NCBI GenBank assembly: GCA_963575745.1 | Contig: CAUYUJ010001370.1 | Location: 62,001 to 126,000 of the forward strand | Length of the DNA: 64,000 nucleotides | Source of the DNA: Prorocentrum cordatum | Taxonomy: Eukaryota > Sar > Dinophyceae > Prorocentrales > Prorocentraceae | Reading direction: 5' to 3' | Translations under genes and position numbers: made by a program | In this document: in pieces, positions 45,501 through 54,125 of the stretch | Position numbering within the stretch: position 1 is the stretch's first letter | Layout of the letters: every line of letters begins with the position of its first letter | The notes under the pieces: model-generated | The model's database searches: none | What the model saw: the letters and a program-made list of their open reading frames with translations, nothing else | Told to the model about the DNA's origin: nothing

Positions 45501-48500
45501 GCCGCCCATAGGAGCAAACCTCGCAACTCCAGCTTGCTGTGGAGGGCGTTGTGGTTGTGGTCCTAGGACGCCTGGTGGCCCCGCAGGAGGGCGCAGGTTC
45601 CTCTGCTGTGCATCTTGGATGCCTGCATGCACCGCCCACGGGTCAGCACGGTATAGCTGATCGGTCAGTCCAGAGACGTCGGCTGATGTCAAATGGCTGT
45701 TGAGAGCTTGGACCCAGGACTGCTGGTCCGGCCTCCAAGGAGATGCTACCGTCGCCACCGGTGTGACTACTTGCTGCCATGAACCGTCCGAGGTGCCTAC
45801 CGCGGGTGTCCCCGCTCCTGCGGGTGGCCCCGCCTCAGGCATGACCTCGTCCTCCTGGGCATTCATCATGAGGACTGTCTGTGTGTCGTACGGTCGTGGA
45901 GCAACATCTTGCTCGGTCATGACCAAATTGAATGGACGACCGTCCGTCTTAGCCCAGCCCTTGAGGTACATGGCGTGGTCTTCCATTACCGCCACAGTTC
46001 TGTCACACATTTTAAGTGGCAGATAGTCATCAGTGCGAATCCTGTCCGCGGGTTGGCCCCGCCTCCGCGTCTTGTCATAAAACAGCGGATTGGTCCAGGC
46101 TTCGCCGACCCGATATTTCGCAATGCTCACTATCTGGAGGATATGATCGGGCGGTATACGTCCGTCGTGGCCCCGTGTCATGACTATGTCATTTGCTGAT
46201 CTCCATAGAGAGAAGCCACTGGACAGCATCTTGTTGATGCTGCAGAATATGAGCACCTCCGAGTCAGGACGGATGCCCGATTGAATCCTCGGGTCGCCCG
46301 GGAGGTAGGGGCAGCCATGCACAAATTGGCGCCCCCCCTTCCTCTTCGGGTTGTCCTGTGCGAGGCATGACAGGCCATTAGCAAGGATGTCCTTGACATA
46401 CTCCCACTGCGTCCCGTGGATGAAATATACTGGGTCGTCTGGTTCTTTCATCCATGTTGTGATCGGCTTGTACAGCGACTCGGGACAGTGGATGCCTGGA
46501 CTGCTGTGGCCGTTCGTGGCTCTGATGAAGTACTGTGGCCTGCGTGCCGTTGGTCGAAACCTGGGAGGCAGCAGCATACTGTCATCAACGCACTTCATCT
46601 GGAGCCTGCCCTTCTGCATGCCGTGATGGTCAACCATCTCACAGCAGTTTAGCAGCACCCAATACACGAATGACGGGTGGGGCCTGCCTTTGATCAGCAC
46701 CTCGTGCATTTCACGATAGTGCTTATACTGATCATTTTCAGTCCAGTTTGTCAGCAGATCGTCAACGACAACCCAGCCATCGTATGGATCAAAAGTGCTG
46801 ACCTTTTCGAAGTATCGATTATGTTTGTCCTTGTAGTATGGACTGTGGCGTAGAGCCGTTGAAAACCACATCGACACCTTGGTCATCTGCTCTTTACTCG
46901 GCAAGGTTGGATCCATGCCGTTCTGTGTCATGACCTTCAGGAGTGCTTCTTTATGCTGCGCAGCGCGTAGTGGCGGCCTGTCTCGCAGCATGTTTCCCAC
47001 TTTCTGCTGTTCGCGCTCCCAGTCGTTGTGACACTTGAAATTACGACGAACCGGACAATTAATGACTTCATATCGGTCCGTGTCGTCTGGAGTGACTCGT
47101 GGGTTGATGGGCTGCCTCGGGCCTTTGTCTACAATGCCTTGCCAATACAACTTGCATTCCAAAGGAATGACCCTCAGAACAGACATTATTGGCTGCCCGC
47201 TTGCGGGTGACCCCGCTAGTGCAGCCGGCGGCGCTTTGGCGGGTGACCCCGCTAATGCAGCTGGCGCCGCTTTAACGGGTGGCCCTGCAGAACCTGCGGC
47301 TGACGGGGCAGCTCCTGCAGATGACTCCGCGCCAGGGTTCGGGCGACCTTTGTCAGCAGCTGCATCATCAGTCAGTTTCTGTTGGTCGCCAAACTCTTTG
47401 AGGACTCTGAAGCGTTCTTCCCTGGAGAGAGTGCCTTCTGCGGGTGTCCCCGCTGTTACGGCTGGCGCCGCTTTAGCGGGTGGCCCCGCAGAGCCCTTGT
47501 CCTCCTTAGCCTTGGCGGCCGCTTCTGCCCGCACCGACCTCATCCCAGCTTCGGGCTTCGGCTGCGCTTTCATTCGTGCCGAACCTGGTCGTGGTGCAAG
47601 GCGTGGCTGATGCAGTGTTGGAGTCCAGTCACCTCGGAATGCTGCCTTAGGCTTGTCGCGAGCTTCGTCCTTGACATCGCCTTGGGTCGCCGGCGGCATC
47701 GGGGTCGATGGTCCAGCAAAAACCTTCTTCCTCTCTGTCACGGACGGACCGGGAGGAGCTGCCGTCTTAGGATCGTCTGTCTTGGCAGTCCCTCTGGCCT
47801 TCGCCCGCTCATGCGTGCCTTCGGGGCTCTTGGGCGGTTGCCTTTTCGCAGGAGTCGGTGAAGACGAGGAGTCGGCTTTAGGTCTTGGCGGTGGTCTGCT
47901 GCCCTTGCCTGGTCGTGGACCAGGAGGGTCTCTAGGAGGGCCTTCTGGCTGGCCATGATCATGGATGACCTGCCTCATCTGGTCGATGTCGGCAGTACCC
48001 TTTATGGCCAGCTTGTACTTGCCATTCTCATGGCGGTAGAGTACCCTCGTGCAGAACCACTTCTGCGCCGAAGAGCTGTAGTACCAGCAGGCGCTTCCGT
48101 CAGGGAATGGATTCTCTGAACCGTCTTCCGCCGCCCACTCTTCATTTAGCTCGGTGCGGTCAGTGCCGGCGGCGGACCCGGCAGCAGAGGCAACGTCTAT
48201 CCACTCGTCCGCAGATCCAGCGGCTGGTGCTGCTTCTGCGGGTGACCCCGCTTCCTTGCTGGATTCTGCGGGTGACCCCGCTTCCTTACTGGATTCTGCG
48301 GGTGACCCCGCTTCCTTACTGGATTCTGCGGGTGACCCCGCTTCCTTACTGGATTCTGCGGGTGACCCCGCTTCCTTATGGAATCGGCGGTTCCATTCCT
48401 TGAGGCGGTGGTCATTGGGAAGCTTTGCCCAATTTTCCTTGACGGTGTTGGCCACCTCTTCGGTCATAGGGACGCGATCGGCCTCTGTGATGCGCTTTCC

Positions 48501-51500
48501 TCCTCCAGGAACCTCTTTGTTCGGATCATGGACGTTACCCGCGTCGTCTCCATGAGACCAATTCCACGGGGTTTCTCCATGGTGAGGGCTCCTGGAGGGG
48601 CGGTCCATCGGACACCTGCGCATGTGGCCTTTGAAGGGCTCACACTGACATACTTGCTTTCTGTACGTTTTGCGGTCAGTGATGATCTCCTGCTTCTTCG
48701 CCCTTTTGTCCCAGGCCTCTGGCGTCTTGGTCTTGCCGCCCTTGGTACGGATTATCGCGCCAGTCTCGTCCCTTTTGGTACAGTATTCCTTAGAATACCA
48801 GTGCCGAAGAGTATCCATAGAGTAGCCGGGGTACCATCTGATGTACCAATCCGGCACCTGCTGAGCAGATACTCCAACGGAGTGCTCAGTGCTGTATGGA
48901 TAGCCCGATTCATCATGCGTAGGGCGTCTAGGAGCTGAGCGGCTCCTTCCGCGGGCTGGCCCCGCTGACGCACTACCACGTGTCACTGGCCTTTGATCGT
49001 CATGCTCTGAGTCTCGGGGAGGCGACGGTCGCCTGTCCCTCTTGGCGTACCGCATGTCCTCCGAGTCCTCTGAGCTGTCCTGGACCATGAACACGTTTTG
49101 ATACGGGCTTCTGAAGTATCCGATGTCATTTAACTGCTCCATCGAGAGGTCGTTAATGTTCATTTGATCGCAACCTTGCATGAATACATCCATAGACCAA
49201 GCGGGTGGCCCCGCTGTTGTGTCTAGCATCTCTTCGGCGGGTGACCCCGCTAGAGCTTGGAGTGCTGTAAGCATCTGAGATGCTGACATGTTCGAATCCA
49301 AGTATGGACGTAGACGGGCAACTCCTGGGTGCGACAGCAGTTCGCTCATCGTCATCTGCTGCTGTGCTGGCGCACTCAAGAGTCGGATTGCTTCTGAAAC
49401 CTGCTCTTGGAGCATGTCGTTATAATCTTCTTCGGATTCTTCGGAGTCGGAATACGCGGGATGGCCCCGCATTTCGTCATCGGCGTCTCCCATCTCCGAG
49501 CCAGCCCACGACGGATTTGGCAGCAACGGCATGCCAATCACTTGTGGGGCCAGCGCGGCGGTGAGTTCTTCCTCTGTTGCCGGGACAGTCTCGGCTTCGG
49601 AGACCTCGTCACCGGCGGGTGGCCCCGCTGGAAGACCGAACCAAGCATTGTACGCAATCTCATCGACCTCGTCCCAGCCGTGGAACTCGTCGAAGAGGGT
49701 CACTGCGTAGTCTTCCAGGGCCACAGTTGCTTCAGCATAGCGGGCCATCACGTAATACGTGGAGGAGCCCGCAGCGGGAGCCGCTTCTGGATTGACGTAA
49801 AACTCGTAGTCAATGTAATCTATGTCATCCATAAAAGAATTTTGAGCCAAGTGTACGGATCCCTTTCCTTTCCCCTTCGGGCATTGATCGCGCAAATGCT
49901 CTGTGCTACCGCATGTATGACACTTCATAGTATTACCAGAAGCGTCCCTAGGGTTGCCCCTCCGCCCCTTTCCCTTACCGGAGGTCCGCCTGTGACCCCG
50001 ACCTTTGCCTCCGATAAGAACTTCTTCAAAAGCCATATCAGTTAAGGACGTGAGGAAAGCAGTAATACCCCTACCATGCATACGGCGTCTGCGACCCCCT
50101 TTACCACGACCCTTTCCAAATTGTTTGAAATGTCGGCGTACTGCACGTCTCACCTTTCTGACTGGTTTCTTCATAAAGCGCCTCCAACGGCGTTTTGATT
50201 TGCGATAAGCCATAAAGGCGGCTTCCGCCCTTTGCTGTTCAGAAAGGTGAGTGTCGTCCGCTGGATAGTCATTACCAGCAGAGACTATTCCATTGTGCTC
50301 ATCGTCAGATGAAGTATCTGTGTCAGTGCCAGATTCAAACGGTGAGGGTGGCTGAGACCATTGAGCGGATGACTCCGCTTGGCCCCAGAGGGTTGTGCCC
50401 GAGGGCGGGCTTGCAGTGTAGGCGGCGCCTGGCGAGTAGTTCGACCAGGCGTTCGCCTCAGCTGCCTCTGCCGATGCCTGGCCGGTCTGCCCTAGAAGGG
50501 CAGTGGCCTCGTTGGGCATATCGGCTGGGTCAGCCCAGGGATTTGGCTCGCCAGGACCAGCGGGTGACCCCGCAGTCGTGGCGTAGACACCTGCATGTGA
50601 GTGGTGCCCTGTGAAGATACCCGCTATGTTGCCAGGAGAGCGCTCGGCAACATGTCCGTAGTTCCTCATCCTGGTCAGCAGCCTGTCATAGTCTGCTTGT
50701 GTTCGGGGCATCTGATGATTGAAGGGCTCAAGCAGGTGTTGGGCTCGTGACGCGCCAACGCCTAACGCTCTGAAGAGAATCAGCGTTAGGATCTGAAAGT
50801 TGGGGATGACAAAGCCAACAGAGTTAGCCTCGTCACGGGCCATCTCGAATCGAGCTAATACTGAGTCGATTCGCTCGCCCCTTTCGACGCGGAAGTCGAT
50901 AAGGGCCGTGCCAGAGTTGAGCTGGCGCTCATCTTCCAGATTTTCAAATTTGGTGCTCAGTAAGTACAGTATGTAGGTTACTGCATCCGTTGGCTGTCCA
51001 TTGACAGTTACACCATAATTGATGATCTGGGAGGGGACCTGCATGGCGATACGACGAGCCAGACCTTGAAGGCCTCGTTGTAGTGCTGCAGCTTGTTGTG
51101 GTGGTGTCATATTGCCGCTCGTTACGTTTAACCATGCATGTACTTCGCGAACGTATTCGCGGAAAGGCGTAGTACCGGCAGGGTCCCATGTAGGGCCAGT
51201 AGTACGCGTGTCGTCCATCCCCTGCCGCATGTATCCCACAGCACATCCCATTATCACCCATAGAATGCCGAAGATAGTTATCTTGATCCAATGCATATGC
51301 ATTTCGGCTTCGGTGATTGGTTTAGGCTGTGGTTTGTCAGGCTCTGGCGTGGTAGCCGTGAGGCGCCTGACCGGCACGGGATGCAGGTGGCCCCGCTGCG
51401 GGTAGCCCCGCAGGGTGACCACGTTCTCGATCGAGTTGCCGATTGGCATCTGGTGGAAGTCAGGAGTGAAGTAGCGCAGTGAAGTAGGAGAAAGCGTCTC

Positions 51501-51806
51501 GAGTTCGCGGGTGACCCCGCTAGCTCGATCGCGGACTGGCTCCGCTCCTCGCAGAGCCGGCGCAACATGGTATTCCACCGTGGTAGTAGTCCACCAAGTT
51601 GTGCCGTGGATTACTGGAATCAGAGCGAGAGCCAGCCACACGAGAGTGTAGCCAGCTCCGCTACCAAGTCGAAAACAAGCTGGTAAGCTTAGGTATACAG
51701 TCCGCCTTAGGCGCTTCCATATCCCAGGCTTAGGCTCATAGCGCATGAGCAAGAGAGCGAGACGAAGCATGGGATCTGGAGTATAGAGTAGGATGGGCAT
51801 CGTCAA
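42573..51806 (-). CDS. Copia ORF1: membrane segments, gag, CCHC knuckle, 2'-phosphotransferase-like domain, RING-H2, retropepsin
   Basis: 3077 codons from an ATG inside the 5' LTR. Hydrophobic segments lie at about 53-66 and 174-192. A helical gag-like region covers about 200-400. A Gly/Arg/Lys-rich zone leads to the CX2CX4HX4C knuckle at 629-642. Residues about 1600-1900 resemble Tpt1/KptA RNA 2'-phosphotransferase: 'TALRHSPYY' (R1653, H1654), 'DGWVVVDDLL', 'FIRATNGHS' (R1762), 'YFIHGTQWEYVKDIL' (H1797), 'QSGIRPDSEVLIF' (R1846), 'GRIPPDHI'. The family enzyme transfers an internal RNA 2'-phosphate to NAD+. A RING-H2 finger at 2441-2492 reads CPIC..CGHFFHDIC..CAVC. The aspartic protease has 'MLDIGSNVNIIG' (D2757) and 'IWGLGAMEA'. 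Between these lie long Pro/Ala/Ser-rich linkers carrying AGxPA-type peptides encoded by hairpin repeats. The true start could be a later Met; the frame crosses the primer binding site. Confidence 0.9.
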   Translation of the reverse strand: MTMPILLYTPDPMLRLALLLMRYEPKPGIWKRLRRTVYLSLPACFRLGSGAGYTLVWLALALIPVIHGTTWWTTTTVEYHVAPALRGAEPVRDRASGVTRELETLSPTSLRYFTPDFHQMPIGNSIENVVTLRGYPQRGHLHPVPVRRLTATTPEPDKPQPKPITEAEMHMHWIKITIFGILWVIMGCAVGYMRQGMDDTRTTGPTWDPAGTTPFREYVREVHAWLNVTSGNMTPPQQAAALQRGLQGLARRIAMQVPSQIINYGVTVNGQPTDAVTYILYLLSTKFENLEDERQLNSGTALIDFRVERGERIDSVLARFEMARDEANSVGFVIPNFQILTLILFRALGVGASRAQHLLEPFNHQMPRTQADYDRLLTRMRNYGHVAERSPGNIAGIFTGHHSHAGVYATTAGSPAGPGEPNPWADPADMPNEATALLGQTGQASAEAAEANAWSNYSPGAAYTASPPSGTTLWGQAESSAQWSQPPSPFESGTDTDTSSDDEHNGIVSAGNDYPADDTHLSEQQRAEAAFMAYRKSKRRWRRFMKKPVRKVRRAVRRHFKQFGKGRGKGGRRRRMHGRGITAFLTSLTDMAFEEVLIGGKGRGHRRTSGKGKGRRGNPRDASGNTMKCHTCGSTEHLRDQCPKGKGKGSVHLAQNSFMDDIDYIDYEFYVNPEAAPAAGSSTYYVMARYAEATVALEDYAVTLFDEFHGWDEVDEIAYNAWFGLPAGPPAGDEVSEAETVPATEEELTAALAPQVIGMPLLPNPSWAGSEMGDADDEMRGHPAYSDSEESEEDYNDMLQEQVSEAIRLLSAPAQQQMTMSELLSHPGVARLRPYLDSNMSASQMLTALQALAGSPAEEMLDTTAGPPAWSMDVFMQGCDQMNINDLSMEQLNDIGYFRSPYQNVFMVQDSSEDSEDMRYAKRDRRPSPPRDSEHDDQRPVTRGSASAGPARGRSRSAPRRPTHDESGYPYSTEHSVGVSAQQVPDWYIRWYPGYSMDTLRHWYSKEYCTKRDETGAIIRTKGGKTKTPEAWDKRAKKQEIITDRKTYRKQVCQCEPFKGHMRRCPMDRPSRSPHHGETPWNWSHGDDAGNVHDPNKEVPGGGKRITEADRVPMTEEVANTVKENWAKLPNDHRLKEWNRRFHKEAGSPAESSKEAGSPAESSKEAGSPAESSKEAGSPAESSKEAGSPAEAAPAAGSADEWIDVASAAGSAAGTDRTELNEEWAAEDGSENPFPDGSACWYYSSSAQKWFCTRVLYRHENGKYKLAIKGTADIDQMRQVIHDHGQPEGPPRDPPGPRPGKGSRPPPRPKADSSSSPTPAKRQPPKSPEGTHERAKARGTAKTDDPKTAAPPGPSVTERKKVFAGPSTPMPPATQGDVKDEARDKPKAAFRGDWTPTLHQPRLAPRPGSARMKAQPKPEAGMRSVRAEAAAKAKEDKGSAGPPAKAAPAVTAGTPAEGTLSREERFRVLKEFGDQQKLTDDAAADKGRPNPGAESSAGAAPSAAGSAGPPVKAAPAALAGSPAKAPPAALAGSPASGQPIMSVLRVIPLECKLYWQGIVDKGPRQPINPRVTPDDTDRYEVINCPVRRNFKCHNDWEREQQKVGNMLRDRPPLRAAQHKEALLKVMTQNGMDPTLPSKEQMTKVSMWFSTALRHSPYYKDKHNRYFEKVSTFDPYDGWVVVDDLLTNWTENDQYKHYREMHEVLIKGRPHPSFVYWVLLNCCEMVDHHGMQKGRLQMKCVDDSMLLPPRFRPTARRPQYFIRATNGHSSPGIHCPESLYKPITTWMKEPDDPVYFIHGTQWEYVKDILANGLSCLAQDNPKRKGGRQFVHGCPYLPGDPRIQSGIRPDSEVLIFCSINKMLSSGFSLWRSANDIVMTRGHDGRIPPDHILQIVSIAKYRVGEAWTNPLFYDKTRRRGQPADRIRTDDYLPLKMCDRTVAVMEDHAMYLKGWAKTDGRPFNLVMTEQDVAPRPYDTQTVLMMNAQEDEVMPEAGPPAGAGTPAVGTSDGSWQQVVTPVATVASPWRPDQQSWVQALNSHLTSADVSGLTDQLYRADPWAVHAGIQDAQQRNLRPPAGPPGVLGPQPQRPPQQAGVARFAPMGGSDGGSPFRTPPFETSENSLWQRLQAIRGNPALAAALQATTPFGTPRGSEGGVAAGTLAERTPAEPSAHAGPPADGQQGSDYERRAANLRAQATFLQQQADRVPSLLRNRNIDVTNHGDFRPLWSWTSDDAPNADPTNPYRQVFIPGIASHPIYGWDNHGPAEAPAMDAPMYPEYYAQVNNTPMIAGPPANEYTRNLANEMFRLQYTRAVDAQSMPHYAYMPTPTDPETVVQPAGLAVPAALGSMPDYIRDVHNTQQAILASRQQARDNARLRQQRAIQRRIERDNQAGTPAGAWPPAEQTDRLPPPTPYREGETTFERQARTRPDVPTPVISDYNFTQCPICMDPYEMGTTVWRLACGHFFHDICWDRVAQQHVRNQRPGAPNEAPCAVCRGPGIITAHFPHAGQRDAESEQARQQERYVVDARELRRLREAVEALEARAAAPEQGIQMPILPTLRAQGPPAAGSPAEATPAATAGPPAEAAPAAKAGSPANGPPNPGFLRAMEANIRRSGRSGGGSRTSRVESPVSARSRASAESAEAAQFHNTFMINTEGLTYTRDVTDTLPPGGEWTSTLSANYWVLEQEPITVEERRQYEQIWCTELTMSQWVLEQRLLKGMLGSQITYHPDDHGTMALAARTGTFFPDEDGMPCISFMLDIGSNVNIIGANTARTFQEVMARYNHRPAICTLSKTLYINGVGEGAAICRKMGNFKIGVQYANEASPRIEEYASNIAEGSGANLPAIWGLGAMEARDTIIVLKPGFQKVIFPSGDYTLKLGKGAKVLRAKKTPSGHLAIPCGLYDGAKSQTVTNTFTIRSSRDGYTETENDEDSVNAGSPAGISAGPPAETTAGQPAMGQSLTVTTDAYIVEPYLDKQLLEDTTRAIVDRTLNSWWEGQQCPEGTWPHMKDALKSKIFWAVQEAVNKWTPENQAGSPATPPPPPSCTGGGSSDSAGPTRVETVSVAAPVTPAEPSANSMPL
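48237..48377 (-). repeat. Five 30-bp tandem units, each containing one hairpin
   Basis: The unit gcgggtgaccccgcttcctt plus 'actggattct' repeats about five times in frame and adds the decapeptide AGSPAESSKE per unit. The first unit has 'g' for 'a' in the linker, and the rest are nearly identical, indicating recent expansion. Confidence 0.9.
51655..51666 (-). other. Primer binding site (initiator Met tRNA type)
   Basis: Directly next to the 5' LTR the sense strand reads TGGTAGCGGAGC. It differs at one position from TGGTAGCAGAGC, the complement of a typical eukaryotic initiator-tRNA 3' end, and resembles the TGGTATCAGAGC of plant Copia elements. Confidence 0.8.
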
Positions 51807-51951
51807 TGGAAAGGATGTTTTCCGATCTCAGATGCAAGTAGTGCGCCTCAGTGAGGCACAGTCACATATTAGGCCGGGCCCGGCTTGAGCCAGGCACGGC
51901 AGCGGTACATGCTCGATTTATACCTCGCCTTTAACCTTCTCCGTTTAAAGT
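51667..51951 (-). repeat. 5' LTR, containing promoter-like TATAAAT and the ORF1 start
   Basis: The sense strand has TATAAAT at 51,922-51,916, a GCCGGGCCCGGC palindrome, a GCCTCA-g-TGAGGC hairpin, and the ORF1 ATG at 51,806, so the first ~46 codons of ORF1 lie in the LTR. Identical to the 3' LTR. Confidence 0.9.
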
Positions 51952-51956
51952 CCGAC

Positions 51957-52460
51957 ATGCCACAAGATCGCTCCAAGACGCCCAAGATAGCCCCCAGACG
52001 CCCCAAGAGGCCTCCCAGAGCACTCCCAAGAGGGCCCCCGGAGGCAAAATTCCTTGTTTTTCCTTAGGTTTTTGAGAGATTTTGGAGCTTCCACCTTTTC
52101 GGTTCCCGACGCCCCAAGACGGCCCCAGAGGCCCCCAAGATCGCCCCAAGAGGGCCCAAGAGGCCCCCAAGAGGGCCCCAAGATGGCCCAAGAGGGCTCG
52201 AAGACGGCCCAAGAAGCCTCCAAGACGGTCCAAGAGGGCCCCAAGAACACCCCCAAAGGGGCCCCAGAGAGGGAACACGAAACAAAATTTCGCGCCCTCG
52301 GCCCTAAGAAGCCCCTACGAGGCCCCAAGAGGCCCCTAAGAGGCCCCAAGAGGCCCCCACGAGGCCCTCAGGAGGCCCCCAAGAGTCCCCCAAGCGGCCC
52401 CAGGAGGCCCCCCAAATGCCCCCCCGAGCGCCCCAGGAGTCCCCCAAGCGGCCCCAGGAA
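51957..52460. repeat. CCAAGAGG-family block right of the Copia element
   Basis: Roughly 500 bp of GGCCCCAAGAGGCCC-type units of 10-30-bp irregular period. A short unique stretch (about 52,460-52,550) follows before the AGT array. Confidence 0.8.
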
Positions 52461-52554
52461 CTCCCAAAGCGCCGCATTGACACCAGGCCCTCGGGCAAAC
52501 GGCAGACATGAGACCGTATGGGCCGGCGGAATGAGCGAAGCGATTCAATAATAT

Positions 52555-52650
52555 AAATAGTAGTCCTAGTACTAACAGCGGTAGCAGTATAAGTAATATT
52601 AGAAGTAGCAGAAGTAGTAGTCGTAGCCGTAGTAGTCGTAGTAATAACAA

Positions 52651-52701
<51 letters not shown>

Positions 52702-52905
52702 CAGGAGTAAGCGTAGTAGTAATAGCACACGTGGTAGTAGTAGTACAGGAAAAAAGAATAATAATGTTCTTGTAGTAACAATAGTGGTCGCACCGTGGTG
52801 ATAAAATGCGTAGGAGTAGGAGTAGTAATAATAATGATAGTAGCGGTGGTAGTAATAGCAATAGTAGTACTGGTCGTAGTAGTAGTAGTAGTAGTAGTCG
52901 TAGTC

Positions 52906-52938
<33 letters not shown>

Positions 52939-53054
52939 ATAGACATATACGTCGCAGTGGTAGTGGTAGTAGTAGTAGAGTCATGCGATCATTATGGTAA
53001 GATGTGTAGTCGTACTAGCGGTAGTACTAACAATCGTATAAGTAAGAATACGTA

Positions 53055-53089
<35 letters not shown>

Positions 53090-53171
53090 TGTGGTAGTAG
53101 TAGTAGTAGTAGTAAGGGTAGTAGTAGTACTCGGAATAGTGCCAGTAGTCGTGGCAGTAGTAGTGCTAGTT

Positions 53172-53207
<36 letters not shown>

Positions 53208-53384
53208 ATCGCGGTGGTAGTTGTAGTACGAGTAATCGACATAGCGGTGGTGGTAACAGTAGTAGTGGTAGTAGTAATAGTGACGGCGATCGTAGTCACA
53301 GTAGTCGTAGTAGTAATAGTAGTACTAGCCGTAGAAGTAGAAGTCCTAGTGTTCGTCGTAGTAGCAGTAGTCGTAGTCGTAGTC

Positions 53385-53429
<45 letters not shown>

Positions 53430-53473
53430 ATGGTAAAAACAGAAGTCGTAGTTGTAGGAGTCTAAGCGATAGT

Positions 53474-53504
<31 letters not shown>

Positions 53505-53516
53505 ATAGTAGTAGCC

Positions 53517-53563
<47 letters not shown>

Positions 53564-53608
53564 CGTCCTAGTACTAGTAGTAGTAGTACTCGTAGTAGTA
53601 GAAGTAGG

Positions 53609-53644
<36 letters not shown>

Positions 53645-53676
53645 CGTAGTAGTACTAGGAGTACAAGTAGTAGTAA

Positions 53677-53710
<34 letters not shown>

Positions 53711-53894
53711 TGTAGTAGTTGTAGTAGTAGTAGTAGTAGTAGTTGCCGTGATAATTGCCGCATTATCACCAGTTTTAGCATTTCCATTCGCATTCGTGCT
53801 CGTATTCGTAACAGTAGTAGTAGAAGTAGTAGTAGTAGTAGTAGTAGTGGTAGTAGTAGTAGTAGTAGTCGTAGTAGTAGTTGTAGTAGTAGTC

Positions 53895-53932
<38 letters not shown>

Positions 53933-53974
53933 CGTAGTAGTAGTAGAAGAAGTAGTAGTAGTAGTAGTAGTAGC

Positions 53975-54005
<31 letters not shown>

Positions 54006-54035
54006 ATCGTAGTAGTAGTAGTAGTAGTAGTAGTC

Positions 54036-54075
<40 letters not shown>

Positions 54076-54125
54076 TAGTAGTAGTAGTAGTAATTATAAT
54101 AATAGAATTCATAATAAGAACAGTA
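52555..54125. repeat. Right (AGT)n microsatellite, about 1.6 kb
   Basis: AGT units with the same spectrum of variants as the left array. About 52,735-52,810 and 53,740-53,810 are short interruptions. No gene: Thr, Val, Leu and Tyr frames arise from the repeat. Confidence 0.97.

Larger units (their letters stand above)
35979..51520. repeat. Dispersed 14-nt hairpin repeat GCGGG-N4-CCCGC and compensated variants
   Basis: I count at least 25 perfect GCGGG-N4-CCCGC copies inside the element, with loops TGAC, TGGC, TGTC, TTTC, TTGC and TAGC. Stem variants stay paired: GCGGA..TCCGC (42,592; 45,301; 50,365), GCGGC..GCCGC (40,045; 40,063; 40,081; 40,099) and GCGAG..CTCGC (35,979). Most are read as AGxPA, but 51,507 is read SGVTR and 51,398 is read RGYP, so all three frames occur. 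I noticed no such cluster elsewhere in the window. Confidence 0.85.
35585..51951 (-). mobile_element. Complete giant Ty1/Copia-type LTR retrotransposon (16,367 bp)
   Basis: Bounded by 285-bp direct repeats (35,585-35,869 and 51,667-51,951) that I read as identical base for base, and by a CCGAC direct repeat at 35,580-35,584 and 51,952-51,956 (candidate target duplication; 4-7 bp are possible because of microhomology). The domain order protease-integrase-RT-RNase H is that of Copia. At over 16 kb it is about three times the usual 5-6 kb size, because ORF1 carries about 1800 extra codons, including a 2'-phosphotransferase-like domain and a RING-H2 finger, and ORF2 has a methyltransferase-like N-terminal half. 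LTR identity argues for a very recent insertion. It is probably active or a direct copy of an active element. Confidence 0.93.

Noticed and set aside
48237-48377. Possible CRISPR-like array of 14-nt palindromes with 16-nt spacers
   Set aside because: Spacers are the same in each unit, the units are in-frame coding sequence of a eukaryotic retrotransposon, and there are no cas genes.
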